From: an uncultured Lachnospiraceae bacterium
GTDB lineage: Bacteria; Bacillota; Clostridia; Lachnospirales; Lachnospiraceae
DNA: 64,000 bases
Direction: 5' to 3'
Assembly: GCA_948794795.1 (NCBI GenBank)
Contig: CAQGLR010000008.1
Coordinates: 1 to 64,000 of the forward strand
The position numbers and the translations under genes were made by a program. A model generated the notes under the pieces. That model worked only from the letters and a program-made list of their open reading frames with translations. It was not told where the DNA came from and made no database searches. Below, piece by piece: positions 8,459 through 17,638 of this stretch (the first letter of the stretch is position 1; the number at the start of each line of letters is the position of its first letter).

Positions 8459-11296
8459 TTATCGTTCCCTTTCTTTCTGTTTGGCAAGAAGGCTTCCTAT
8501 ATCAAGCATATCTTGTGTATCTTCTTTCTTCTTACGCCTGCTGCCCTTGTCTTTGCTCTGGCTTGCCGTATCAGAGGCTTTAACTTTTCCTGTACTTGTA
8601 CTATTTTCTATTGGCTTTGTTTCTTTTGCAGCTGTTATTGCTTTGCTATCTGCAGCTTTTTCTTTAACAGCCTCTGCGGCTTTTCCTGCCTTTTCTGCCG
8701 CAGCATCTGCAGCTGCAGACACTTTTCCATGTACTAAAGCTGCAAGCCTTGCACCAAGCCTGATATCAAGCCTTCTGTACGCAATATCAATTAAGAATAA
8801 TACCACTGCAGCAATTAACAATGGAAGTGTAATATTTTTATATGCTGATACTTTGTCCAGCCTGCTGTCAAATATACCATCAAGGTTATCTATAAATTTT
8901 CCTGATGTCTGGCTTACAAAACTGTCAAGGCAGTCTGTTACATCCGCAAATCTGTATTCTTGTGAATATTGCATTGCAAGCCTTGTGTTTTTGGAATCTT
9001 TTACAACTCCATCTTCTGTATTTTTAATATTTATTGAATAAATACCTGTATCTGTAACACCTGTACTTCCTTCAAATACCCCTGGTGATGTGGCTTTAAG
9101 CTCTATTTCTTTCTTTTCCCCGTCTTCTCCTGTACACAATGCTGTTACTTTTGTCTTTCCTGAATACTCTGGAGTAGTATATACAATCTTCCCCTCACTG
9201 CCTTCCTGCAATACATTTACTTTACTGCCTTCTTCTTCAGCAATATCTGTAACCCAGTCCACTATACTTTTCCAGAAACCAGGATATCCACTCCATGATG
9301 CATAATTACCAGTCCACTGGTTTGTTATATCAGAAGTAAATGCCACTGTACGTCCAAGCCCATACTGCCAGCATGCAAGCACAGGGTCATCATCTTTATC
9401 AGAAGAAAGTACCTGCTGTGCTTCTGGCTTTATGCTTGTTGCAATATATCCTGCCATTGCTGGAAGACCTTCTTGTACTTCTCCGCCTAGTATGCTGCCT
9501 GTGCTTTTTATTATAGGCGTAAATACCCTGTTTACTATATATTCTTTTTGTGCCAGATAAACTTCCTGTGCAAATATCCTGGAAAGTTCTGACCCTGCAT
9601 CAGTATTATAAAACCTGCCACCGCTTAATTCTGCAAGTTTCTGCAGGAAATTATCATCAGCATCAGTTCCTATGGAAACAGTAGAAAGTGTTATATTATT
9701 CTTCTCCAGTTTTTCAATAAGTGAAGGATACGCGCTATAAAATCCATCCTGTCCGTCTGTAAGAAGTATTATATGCTTTATCTGGCAGTCAAGCTCCTTA
9801 ACCTTATCATAAGCCTCTCTTAATGCAGGGTATATACTTGTACCTCCACCATCTTTTATACCATAAATACCACTTTTTATATCTTCTTTATCTGTTGCTT
9901 TCTGTATCTTTACATTCCACATATATTTGTCATCAAACGATATAACACCTGCACTGTCGGTATCACGCAGGTTATCTATCGCAGATGCAGCAGCATCTTT
10001 TGCCATATCCAGCTTGCTGTTGCCACCATCACCCATTGACATGCTTCCCGACTTATCAATAACCATTACCATTGCCATCTCAGGTATCTTTTTATCCTGT
10101 GAAATATCCATATTTACAGGAAGCACATCTTCTATAGGTGTATCCTTATAACCACCCAGCGCAAAACTTCTTCTGCCACCTATAGCAACAAAGCCTCCGC
10201 CATAATCTTTTACATAAGAATCCAGGGAATTAATAAATCCAGCAGGCAGGTTATCCGCAACAGTATTTTCCATAATAATACATTTATATTTATTCATGCT
10301 TTCAATATTCTTTGGCGCTGCTGCTGGTGCGGCAGCATCAAACTGGACATTGGCAGAAGCCAGAAGTTTCTTAAATTCTTTTGCTTCATTTCTTGCACCT
10401 TCAATAAGCAATACCCTTTCTGCCCCGCCTGCTTCCGTAAATGCAGAATATTCATTATTTACATTTATTGTATCTTTATCAGGTATTATTACTGCCTTAT
10501 ATTCCGCAAATCCTTCTTCCTTTCTTGTATCCTGGAATATAAATGAGTTACTTCCCTCTTGTAATGTTACATTCTCCTGCTTGCTAAGCTTGCCTCCTGT
10601 ATATAACTGTAGTATTGCATTAGTTTTAGTTGTGCTTTCAACCTCTACCTGTACCCTGAATTTATCCCCTGCCTGTATCTTTTCTGGAATTGACAGGTCT
10701 GATATATAAGATTCATTGTCAATTTTTAAATCCTTTTTTAAAACATTGGTTTCTACATTTTCTGCCATAAGAGCAGCACTCATCTTATCCAGCTGCCCCT
10801 CATTCTGGTTTCCATCTGTTATAAGTACAAGCCGCTTTGCTTCGTCATCATCAAAAAGAGCCATGCCAGCCCTTACAGCCTTCTCTATATTAGTAGCTGT
10901 AACTACAGGCATTGTCTCTATTCCTGAAAACATATTGGCATCAGACATAAACTGTTCAATTCTTGCGTCTGAACCAAAAGCAACTACTGCTGCCCTGTTT
11001 CCTTTTGGCAGTCTGCCTAGTGCATCCTTCACCATTTTAACAGCTTCATCCTTATTTGCTGAAAAACTCTCTGAAACATCAACCAGGAATACTGTGCCAG
11101 TATTTTTAGAACTTACATTAACTGATATATCTGACATAGCTCCTATAATTAAACAAAGCAGCAAAATCCTTATACCTATAATAAATCCTTTGCGTACCTT
11201 GTTACCAACCCTTAAACCATGCGATATAAGCAGCATTATAACTATGGTAACAGGTATTAATAATAATATCATTGGATATTGTACAGCAATTTTCAT
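8459..11296 (-). CDS. Membrane protein with two VWA domains and a GATase1-like domain
   Basis: The start is taken at the ATG at 11294-11296, seven bases after GGAGG, rather than at an upstream ATG without a binding site; this gives 945 residues. Two membrane helices (about 9-25 and 38-54) are followed by a first VWA domain whose metal site reads DVSES (73-77). A GATase1-like region (about 293-395, RVLLIEG to GGGFVAIGG) comes next, then a second VWA with a complete DKSGS MIDAS site (414-418). A late helix precedes an alanine/lysine-rich cytoplasmic tail. VWA domains bind ligands through Mg2+. Proteins of this layout are the last members of MoxR-DUF58-VWA operons, whose role is thought to be assembly or chaperoning of envelope complexes. 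The exact function is unknown. Confidence 0.75.
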   Translation of the reverse strand: MKIAVQYPMILLLIPVTIVIMLLISHGLRVGNKVRKGFIIGIRILLLCLIIGAMSDISVNVSSKNTGTVFLVDVSESFSANKDEAVKMVKDALGRLPKGNRAAVVAFGSDARIEQFMSDANMFSGIETMPVVTATNIEKAVRAGMALFDDDEAKRLVLITDGNQNEGQLDKMSAALMAENVETNVLKKDLKIDNESYISDLSIPEKIQAGDKFRVQVEVESTTKTNAILQLYTGGKLSKQENVTLQEGSNSFIFQDTRKEEGFAEYKAVIIPDKDTINVNNEYSAFTEAGGAERVLLIEGARNEAKEFKKLLASANVQFDAAAPAAAPKNIESMNKYKCIIMENTVADNLPAGFINSLDSYVKDYGGGFVAIGGRRSFALGGYKDTPIEDVLPVNMDISQDKKIPEMAMVMVIDKSGSMSMGDGGNSKLDMAKDAAASAIDNLRDTDSAGVISFDDKYMWNVKIQKATDKEDIKSGIYGIKDGGGTSIYPALREAYDKVKELDCQIKHIILLTDGQDGFYSAYPSLIEKLEKNNITLSTVSIGTDADDNFLQKLAELSGGRFYNTDAGSELSRIFAQEVYLAQKEYIVNRVFTPIIKSTGSILGGEVQEGLPAMAGYIATSIKPEAQQVLSSDKDDDPVLACWQYGLGRTVAFTSDITNQWTGNYASWSGYPGFWKSIVDWVTDIAEEEGSKVNVLQEGSEGKIVYTTPEYSGKTKVTALCTGEDGEKKEIELKATSPGVFEGSTGVTDTGIYSINIKNTEDGVVKDSKNTRLAMQYSQEYRFADVTDCLDSFVSQTSGKFIDNLDGIFDSRLDKVSAYKNITLPLLIAAVVLFLIDIAYRRLDIRLGARLAALVHGKVSAAADAAAEKAGKAAEAVKEKAADSKAITAAKETKPIENSTSTGKVKASDTASQSKDKGSRRKKKEDTQDMLDIGSLLAKQKERER

Positions 11297-11319
11297 AAAC
11301 CAGCCTCCATGCCAAATAT

Positions 11320-13194
11320 CTACAGACGTTTCCTGTATACTATCCACTCTGCCATAAGAAGTACAAAAAGCAGCGCAAGTACAGGAAGTACCACCATTTT
11401 CTTAGAAATACTGCCGCTTAATGTTTTATTTACATCTGTTTTTGTGTTTTTATCAGATGTAATTACTGTTTCTTTCAGAACATCTGATTCTTCTTCTGGA
11501 AATGGTACAATAAAATACATCTCTCCGTCATCCTCCTTTATACTATACAAACCTGCATCTATAGTATCTGTAAAAACTACTGTGCCATCTTCCAGGCTGT
11601 AATTTTCTTTTGTACCATCAGGTTTTGTTACTACTGCTTTTTCTGACTTGCCTTTTTTTTGTATACTTACAGCTTCCCCTGCATTGTATACAGACTTCTC
11701 TGCTATCCTTGCAGACATTGTTTCACGCAGAAGGTTATACATAAATATAGGAAATTCCGTTTGTAACGGAAAATCTGTATTATGCAGGTCAAACCCTATT
11801 ACTGCAACCATCCTGCCGTTATAGTTGCCAAGATAACCAGCTGAAAGTTTGCTGCCAGTTTCAAAAAAGGCTTTTGCCCACTTAGGTGTTTTAAATCCAA
11901 GCACATCAAGGCTGCTAAACGAATAATCTTCTATATATTCTGTAACATTCCCTTTCAAAGTCCTTATAATACTGCTTTTGCTTTTCTTTCCATATATAAA
12001 TACATCATTCTGCCAGCCTTCTGTTTCCTTTTTTATATCAGAAGCAGGCGGGTTAATAAATATAATATTTCCTGTTTCAGATAACCCGCCAGGCAACACC
12101 CCGTCATATACAACCAGGCTGTATTCTTCTGTATCTGCTGCTTCTGCATCCTTTGGCTGCACCTTGTCTATCGTCTGGCTGCCTGAAATTTTTAATGCCT
12201 TTTCAAGGAATGTATTCTTGTCTGTAACTAGAAGTATCTTATTTTCACTGCCACTGTCAAGTATATCATATACAATATTGTCTCCTGCAAGCATATCTTT
12301 TGAATTTAATTCTGCCATAAGGTATGGGGTATTTCCTGCAAGTATACTATTGTATTTCCCTGAAGCAATATCCTTAAAATATACTATACTGCTTTCACCT
12401 GCTTCTACTGTTACATTCTTTATATCATAAAGCTTGTTCCCTATATACAGGTTCACATCTGTATTAAGGCTGTTACTTCCATAATTATCCACCCTTGCCA
12501 TTATTTTTACTGTACCATCTTCTGAAACAGTATGGCTTAAACTCTGTATTGCCCCATTATTACCCTGTATACTTAAATCTACTACTTCACAGTTAACGTT
12601 CTGCATATTGGCACTGCTGTCTGTAAATGCTATAACCTTATAGCTTTTCCATGCTGCAACAAGTGACTGTACCATACTTGCAGCCTGGTCAAGAGAGCCC
12701 GCAATATCAGTAGTTTCTATATTATTTACCGCATCTGACACCCTGCCTTTATCATCTGAACCAGAAATTATAAGTTCTGGGGTATTTGATACTGTCATTA
12801 TTGTATATCTTGCACCATCATTAGAATTTACATAATCTGCTGCCTGTTCCTTAGCAACATCAAGTTTACTTTCATCCTCTGAATAAAGTCCTGACATACT
12901 TGCACTGTTATCTATTATAATAAGTACATTGGAATACTCACTGCCACTTCCTGTAATATAAGGTGACATCAGTGCCAATATTAATAATAACAGGGCGGCT
13001 ATCTGCATATACATAAGTATATTGTTACGGAACTTTTCCCAAGGTGTAGATGCCTGTATATTTTCATATGCTTCTTTCCAGAGGTTTAATGCAGATATTT
13101 TCTGGTTTACCACTTTCTGTTTTAAAAGGTACAATAATATAATACCTGGTATAAAAACAGCCAGTGCTACTGGCCATAACCTTATAATTCCCAT
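11320..13194 (-). CDS. BatA-like VWA membrane protein
   Basis: 624 residues. The N-terminus has two membrane helices (about 5-24 and 60-80) separated by a short LNLWKEAYEN-type loop, typical of the BatA/aerotolerance N-terminal region. A VWA domain with a complete MIDAS motif, DNSAS at 95-99, follows. The long central part is beta-rich and probably extracytoplasmic, and a single helix lies near the C-terminus (VVLPVLALLFVLLMAEWIVY). The gene lies 23 bases ahead of the two-VWA gene and 15 bases after the DUF58 gene, so they are one transcription unit. Domain calls are firm; the biological role of this family is poorly known. Confidence 0.75.
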   Translation of the reverse strand: MGIIRLWPVALAVFIPGIILLYLLKQKVVNQKISALNLWKEAYENIQASTPWEKFRNNILMYMQIAALLLLILALMSPYITGSGSEYSNVLIIIDNSASMSGLYSEDESKLDVAKEQAADYVNSNDGARYTIMTVSNTPELIISGSDDKGRVSDAVNNIETTDIAGSLDQAASMVQSLVAAWKSYKVIAFTDSSANMQNVNCEVVDLSIQGNNGAIQSLSHTVSEDGTVKIMARVDNYGSNSLNTDVNLYIGNKLYDIKNVTVEAGESSIVYFKDIASGKYNSILAGNTPYLMAELNSKDMLAGDNIVYDILDSGSENKILLVTDKNTFLEKALKISGSQTIDKVQPKDAEAADTEEYSLVVYDGVLPGGLSETGNIIFINPPASDIKKETEGWQNDVFIYGKKSKSSIIRTLKGNVTEYIEDYSFSSLDVLGFKTPKWAKAFFETGSKLSAGYLGNYNGRMVAVIGFDLHNTDFPLQTEFPIFMYNLLRETMSARIAEKSVYNAGEAVSIQKKGKSEKAVVTKPDGTKENYSLEDGTVVFTDTIDAGLYSIKEDDGEMYFIVPFPEEESDVLKETVITSDKNTKTDVNKTLSGSISKKMVVLPVLALLFVLLMAEWIVYRKRL

Positions 13195-13209
13195 AAACCT
13201 GCCTCCGTT

Positions 13210-14109
13210 TTAAAAGCTTTCAAGCTGTCCGCTTCTTATACCTTTATATATAAATGTATCTACTGTTTCATTGCTGCAGACTGGTATATAATGTGCCTGG
13301 TAATGTTTTGTGCACTCTTTTACCCTGCCAAGAAACCTGTCAAGTACCCGTTTATACTGTTTACACAGATGGCTTGTTGCAGTTACACGCAGTATACCAC
13401 CTGTTTCTAAATCCTCAAGCCCTATAGTACCCTCAAGTGCTGGCTCCATTTCTTCTGGTGACAATACATGCAGAACCAGGACTTCCTGTTTCATATATCT
13501 TAAATAACGTATTGTATCTGCTATGCCCTCTATATTTTCATCTGTAGTACCAGCACTGAACAAATCTGATATTATAACAGTTACACCCTTCTGGTTAAAT
13601 GGTATTCCCCTTATGCTTTTATATAAATCTGTCTTTCCTGCAAATTCCATATTGCCAAGCCAGGACATTGCTTTATTAAAACCCTGTTTTCCTGTAAAAT
13701 CACTGCTGTTTATTATTTTATCCTCACATATTGCAGAGAAGCGTACCCTGTCAAGATTATTAAGTGCCATATAACTTATTGCACCAGCAAGCCTTGCTGC
13801 ACATACCCCTTTGCCTGGAGTACCAAAGTCCATAGAACCACTTGTATCAATAATTACAGAATAATAAGCTTCTCTTTCTTCTACAAAAAGTTTGACAAAA
13901 AGTTTATCCATCCTGCCATATGTGTTCCAGTCAATCCTTCTGATATCGTCACCTGGCACATACTCCCTGAAATCGGCAAATTCAACGCTACTTCCCTTGG
14001 CAGCAGACTTTCTCATACCACTTCTGCCGCCCTGCATTGTAATCCTTGTAACAAGTTTTACCCTGTCAAGCCCCCTGAAAAAAGACCCATCAAAAATTTT
14101 TTCTTCCAT
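13210..14109 (-). CDS. DUF58 domain protein
   Basis: 299 residues, soluble. The DUF58 hallmark lies at about residues 48-70 (REYVPGDDIRRIDWNTYGR) and is followed by a VWA-like fold with DTSGS at 88-92. DUF58 proteins are constant partners of MoxR ATPases. The start codon overlaps the stop of the moxR gene (TAATG), showing coupled translation. The protein probably bridges the ATPase and the membrane VWA proteins; this is inferred from gene order. Confidence 0.85.
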   Translation of the reverse strand: MEEKIFDGSFFRGLDRVKLVTRITMQGGRSGMRKSAAKGSSVEFADFREYVPGDDIRRIDWNTYGRMDKLFVKLFVEEREAYYSVIIDTSGSMDFGTPGKGVCAARLAGAISYMALNNLDRVRFSAICEDKIINSSDFTGKQGFNKAMSWLGNMEFAGKTDLYKSIRGIPFNQKGVTVIISDLFSAGTTDENIEGIADTIRYLRYMKQEVLVLHVLSPEEMEPALEGTIGLEDLETGGILRVTATSHLCKQYKRVLDRFLGRVKECTKHYQAHYIPVCSNETVDTFIYKGIRSGQLESF

Positions 14110-15092
14110 TATAATCCCTGCTTTAACCCTTTAATCAATTCTTTTAAGACATCATCAATATCTATTCCTTCTGAAACCGCCTCAAAACCTGCCATTACCC
14201 TGTGGCGCAGCGCTGGAAGCGCAACTGCATCTACATCATCAAATGAAACATTATATCTTCCATCTAAAAGAGCCCTTGCCTTAGCTGTAAGAAAAATTGC
14301 CTGTGCTGCCCTTGGGCTTGCTCCTGCATCCAGATATTTCTTTACACTTGCTGGTGAATCTGCAAGTCCAGGATGTGTACCTAAGACTATTTTAAGTGCA
14401 TATTCCTGTACAGCGTCTGCAACAGGTATATCTCTTATAAGTTCCCTCATCTCTATAATATCACTGCCATTTAATACTGGGTTTAACACAGGCTTTGTGT
14501 TAGTTACAGTTATATCCATAATCTTTTTAAGTTCATCTAGTGTTGGAAATTCCATATTAATTTTAAATATAAAGCGGTCAAGCTGTGCTTCTGGCAATGG
14601 ATAAGTACCCTCATTTTCAATAGGGTTCTGTGTCGCAAGCACCATATACGGTGATGGCAGTGGATAAGTATTTTTTCCAACTGTTACAGTTTTTTCTTGC
14701 ATAGCTTCAAGCATTGCCGCCTGTGTCTTCGGGGTAGCCCTGTTTATTTCATCCGCAAGGACTATATTGGCAAATACAGGACCTTGTTCAAACTTAAATA
14801 CATTGTTTCCCCCTTCCTTTATAATAAGGTTAGTTCCGGTAACATCTGCTGGCATAAGGTCTGGAGTAAACTGTATCCTTGAAAAAGATAAGTCAAGAAC
14901 CTTTGAAATAGTCTTAACAAGCTGTGTCTTGCCAAGCCCTGGAACCCCTTCCAGAAGTACATTGCCATCAGCAAGTATGGCAAGCATAATTTCATGGACA
15001 ACCTCTTCCTGTCCTATAATTGCTTTGGCAATCTCTTGTTCACATGCCCTCATATTCTCAATTATATTATTAATACTTTCTTTATCAGCCAT
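14109..15092 (-). CDS. MoxR-family AAA+ ATPase
   Basis: The start is the ATG at 15090-15092 behind GGAAGG; an ATG five codons upstream lacks a binding site. The 327-residue product has Walker A GVPGLGKT (49-56), Walker B/sensor region VLADEINR (111-118) and PLPEAQLDRF, all typical of MoxR. MoxR proteins act as chaperone-like ATPases together with VWA-domain proteins, and the three genes that follow supply those partners. The upstream gene of the cluster lies about 1 kb away beyond a block of repeats, so this may be a second transcript or a read-through. Confidence 0.9.
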   Translation of the reverse strand: MADKESINNIIENMRACEQEIAKAIIGQEEVVHEIMLAILADGNVLLEGVPGLGKTQLVKTISKVLDLSFSRIQFTPDLMPADVTGTNLIIKEGGNNVFKFEQGPVFANIVLADEINRATPKTQAAMLEAMQEKTVTVGKNTYPLPSPYMVLATQNPIENEGTYPLPEAQLDRFIFKINMEFPTLDELKKIMDITVTNTKPVLNPVLNGSDIIEMRELIRDIPVADAVQEYALKIVLGTHPGLADSPASVKKYLDAGASPRAAQAIFLTAKARALLDGRYNVSFDDVDAVALPALRHRVMAGFEAVSEGIDIDDVLKELIKGLKQGL

Positions 15093-15153
15093 ATTATTTC
15101 CTTCCATTTCTAAAAACTTTGAGGCGTTTGAAAACTAAAAATACACAAACTTA

Positions 15154-15339
15154 GTGGCTCTGGCAATTCCAAATGTTTACCATCAGCAGCCCGCTCGCGC
15201 TTGGATGGGATGCGCAGTGGTGCATAAAGCCCCAATGTTTCTGCAAAACAAATGTTTCACAGAAACATTTAATACGGGGCTTAAACACCAGCGCCCCCAA
15301 ACAGCTGCCTTTTGGTAAAACATTTGGAACTTGCCAGAG
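15154..15339. repeat. Palindromic repeat, family 1 copy
   Basis: GGCTCTGGCAATTCC opens and GGAACTTGCCAGAG closes the element. The core hairpin here is built on AATGTTTCTG and CAGAAACATT, with AGCCCC/GGGGCT pairs outside it. Weaker inverted similarity continues outward to about 15135 and 15365. It lies just upstream of moxR, within the minus-strand gene cluster. Confidence 0.85.
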
Positions 15340-15480
15340 TAATATAATCTTTGTGTAAATTTTTATTTCCAAACATCCATAAACCCTTTTATTTATGAAG
15401 TCACAAAAAATCCCTGGTAAATCAAACCCACCACTTAAAAGCGTGTATTTTAAAAGCTTGCTTAATGAAATTAAATTTTT

Positions 15481-15840
15481 ACCTTTAGTGCTATTTTATT
15501 TAATGTCACTTTATTTAGTATCATTTTGTTTAGTATCATTTTGTTTAGTATCACTTCGTTTAGTGTCACTTTGTTTAGTGTCATTTTGTTTAGTATCACT
15601 TCGTTTAGTGTCACTTTGTTTAGTGTCATTTTGTTTAGTGTCATTTTGTTTAGTGTCATTTTGTTTAGTATCACTTTGTTTAGTGTCATTTTGTTTAGTG
15701 TCACTTTGTTTAGTGTCATTTTGTTTAGTGTCATTTTGTTTAGTGTCATTTTGTTTAGTATCACTTCGTTTAGTGTCATTTTGTTTAGTGTCATTTCGTT
15801 TAGTGTCATTTTGTTTAGTGTCATTTTGTTTAGTGTCATT
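15481..15840. repeat. Tandem array of a 15-bp unit, about 24 copies
   Basis: The unit TTGTTTAGTGTCATT repeats without a break. There are 23 clear copies from 15496 plus a degenerate one at 15481. Variation is confined to a few positions (T/C at 2, G/A at 10, C/T at 14, and T-to-A early units). Because 15 is a multiple of three, long frames stay open on both strands, giving LVSFC- or NKMTL-type repeats. None has a binding site or a recognisable domain, so it is treated as non-coding DNA. The array abuts the palindromic element at 15854-16069. Confidence 0.9.
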
Positions 15841-15853
15841 TTGACAAATTTTA

Positions 15854-16069
15854 GACAGACAGCAGATTTCCATATGTGCATGGACAGACATTATTCCGTG
15901 AAGGGGCACTTTAGCACCGCTGGCGCTTAGAGCCCGTTTTCAATGTTTCTGCGAAACATCTGTTTTGCAGAAACATAGGGCTGTTATGCGCCACTGCGGG
16001 GCTATCGTAGCGGGAGCGTGCCCCTGGGCGGAATATGTCTGTCCATGCACGTTGGAAACTGCGTCCGTC
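15854..16069. repeat. Palindromic repeat, family 2 copy
   Basis: Arms are the inverted pair TGCATGGACAGACAT...TTCCG and CGGAATATGTCTGTCCATGCA, extending to GCAGATTTCC and GGAAACTGC. The centre has the AATGTTTCTGC/GCAGAAACAT hairpin with AGCCC/GGGCT, the same core (inverted) as family 1. The other full copy is at 31949-32215. It ends 27 bases from the stop codon of the next gene. Confidence 0.85.
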
Positions 16070-16096
16070 CCCATCCCCTGCCAATACACTATTATA

Positions 16097-17638
16097 CTAT
16101 TGTCCAAAGCCGCTGAAATACTCTTTTACAATGTCTTTCATAGCAGATGGGACTTTGTTGCTATTTACCTTTGCATATGCTTCGCTGCTGTATTCACCTA
16201 TTACAGAGTCAAGGTCTGCCTTAATCCCAGAAGATGCACCACCTTTCTGGTTATCTTTCTGTGTAATCTTAGCATCAACATTTTTCTTGCCTGTAAGGTT
16301 ATCATCATTTCCTTCTTTTTTACCCGTAAGATGGACTACTTCTCCCTTATCTGGCTGTTCTTTACGTTCAAGCCCTTCACTGCTTCCCATATTCCAGCCG
16401 CCGCCACTGCCTTGCCCCATTCCAGAGCCGGAGCCTGTTCCATTACCTGTACCATTTCCGTTACCATTTCCGTTACCATTGCCATTTCCTGTGCCGTTAC
16501 CATTGCCACTGCCTGCACCATTTCCGCTGCCTGCTGCTGGAGTGCTGCTTGGAGAAGGAGTTGATGATGAACTTGAAGAAGAGCCTGGATTAGAAGATGC
16601 TGATACTGAAATTGTTGCAGATGCCATCTGTGCATCACTGTTTTGTATTCCAGAGAGTGCATCCGCAATTTCCCCTGAGGTAATCTCCCCGTCTTCCATT
16701 GCCTTTTCAAGATTATCAAGCAGTTCCTTCATCTGCCCAGCTGTCAGGCTTTCACTTACGCTTTTAAGCTCATTAACCATATCACTTCCAAGACCACTTT
16801 TCTCTGCAAGTTCTGCAAGCTTTTTATTAAAATCTGCCATTGCTTCAAGGTCTGTACCAGGCACAAGTGGCTGTGCTGCTTTCATAAGCCCTTTATTATC
16901 TGCTTCTGCAAGTTCCTGTTTAAGTTTGCTTTCAAGCCTTTCTTTTGCTTTTTTTATATCATTGGTATTCTTTGCTTCTGTAAGTTCCTTCCTTGCCTCT
17001 TCAAAAATTTTTTTAAGCTTTGCAGCTTCCTCCTTGGCAATTTCATTTTCTGTGGCCTTTTCAATAAGTTTCTCTGCTTCTTCTACTTTATCCTTTATTT
17101 CTTCTGCCTTATTGGCAAGTTTATGAAGAAAATCTGCATCTCTCTTAGCCTGGGATGGTACAAATATACATATTATAAACAAACTTATAAACAAACATGA
17201 TGCTATATATCTTTTCCATGGATAAACCAGTGGAAGCCGCAGTTTCTTGTCAAAACAGTTTATTTCATTGATTGTATCTTCTTTAAGAAGACCTGCAAAA
17301 CCCTCATCTGAACCCTGGCATCCAATACTTGTAACAAGCCTTTCCTTAAGCCCTGCCTTATCTGCATACCTTGCCGCTTCATACAGGCTTGTGCGCTTAA
17401 CTGTTATATATATAACTGGTATAATTAAACCTGCAATTATAATAAACCACCCATATAAAGAAGCATTATAAATTGGTATAAATATTGCTGTAATATTTAA
17501 CGCAAATGCCATAAATGCTGTTACTGTTATAGACCATGCCGTACACATTATCCATCTTTGCAGCATTTTGCGCTTTGCAATAGTTTTTAAAAAACTGGCT
17601 ATCACTGCATCCTGTTCTGTAAGAACAACTTTCTGCAT
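16097..17638 (-). CDS. Membrane protein with coiled coil and Gly-Asn-rich low-complexity region
   Basis: 513 residues, ATG overlapping the stop of the upstream ATPase gene (ATGA), GGAGG ten bases before. Three membrane helices: two in the first 80 residues and one near 143-162. A long charged coiled coil follows (about 165-260), then a serine/proline-rich and (GN/GT)-repeat region (about 340-410), and a charged C-terminus. No catalytic motif was seen. It is part of the ABC/MoxR/VWA cluster and may be a structural component of the same envelope complex. I do not recognise a named family. The repeated GNGNGTG stretch could vary in length. Confidence 0.7.
   Translation of the reverse strand: MQKVVLTEQDAVIASFLKTIAKRKMLQRWIMCTAWSITVTAFMAFALNITAIFIPIYNASLYGWFIIIAGLIIPVIYITVKRTSLYEAARYADKAGLKERLVTSIGCQGSDEGFAGLLKEDTINEINCFDKKLRLPLVYPWKRYIASCLFISLFIICIFVPSQAKRDADFLHKLANKAEEIKDKVEEAEKLIEKATENEIAKEEAAKLKKIFEEARKELTEAKNTNDIKKAKERLESKLKQELAEADNKGLMKAAQPLVPGTDLEAMADFNKKLAELAEKSGLGSDMVNELKSVSESLTAGQMKELLDNLEKAMEDGEITSGEIADALSGIQNSDAQMASATISVSASSNPGSSSSSSSTPSPSSTPAAGSGNGAGSGNGNGTGNGNGNGNGNGNGTGNGTGSGSGMGQGSGGGWNMGSSEGLERKEQPDKGEVVHLTGKKEGNDDNLTGKKNVDAKITQKDNQKGGASSGIKADLDSVIGEYSSEAYAKVNSNKVPSAMKDIVKEYFSGFGQ

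Noticed and set aside
8481..13213. Long plus-strand open frames opposite the VWA, BatA and DUF58 genes
   Set aside because: They mirror the real minus-strand genes, lack binding sites and encode low-complexity Ser/Leu-rich proteins; they are antisense shadows.
15481..15840. Possible CRISPR array
   Set aside because: Units are contiguous 15-mers with no spacers, and no cas genes are nearby.
15395..15930. Repetitive reading frames on both strands through the 15-bp array
   Set aside because: The 15-base period alone keeps frames open; no start signal or domain is present.
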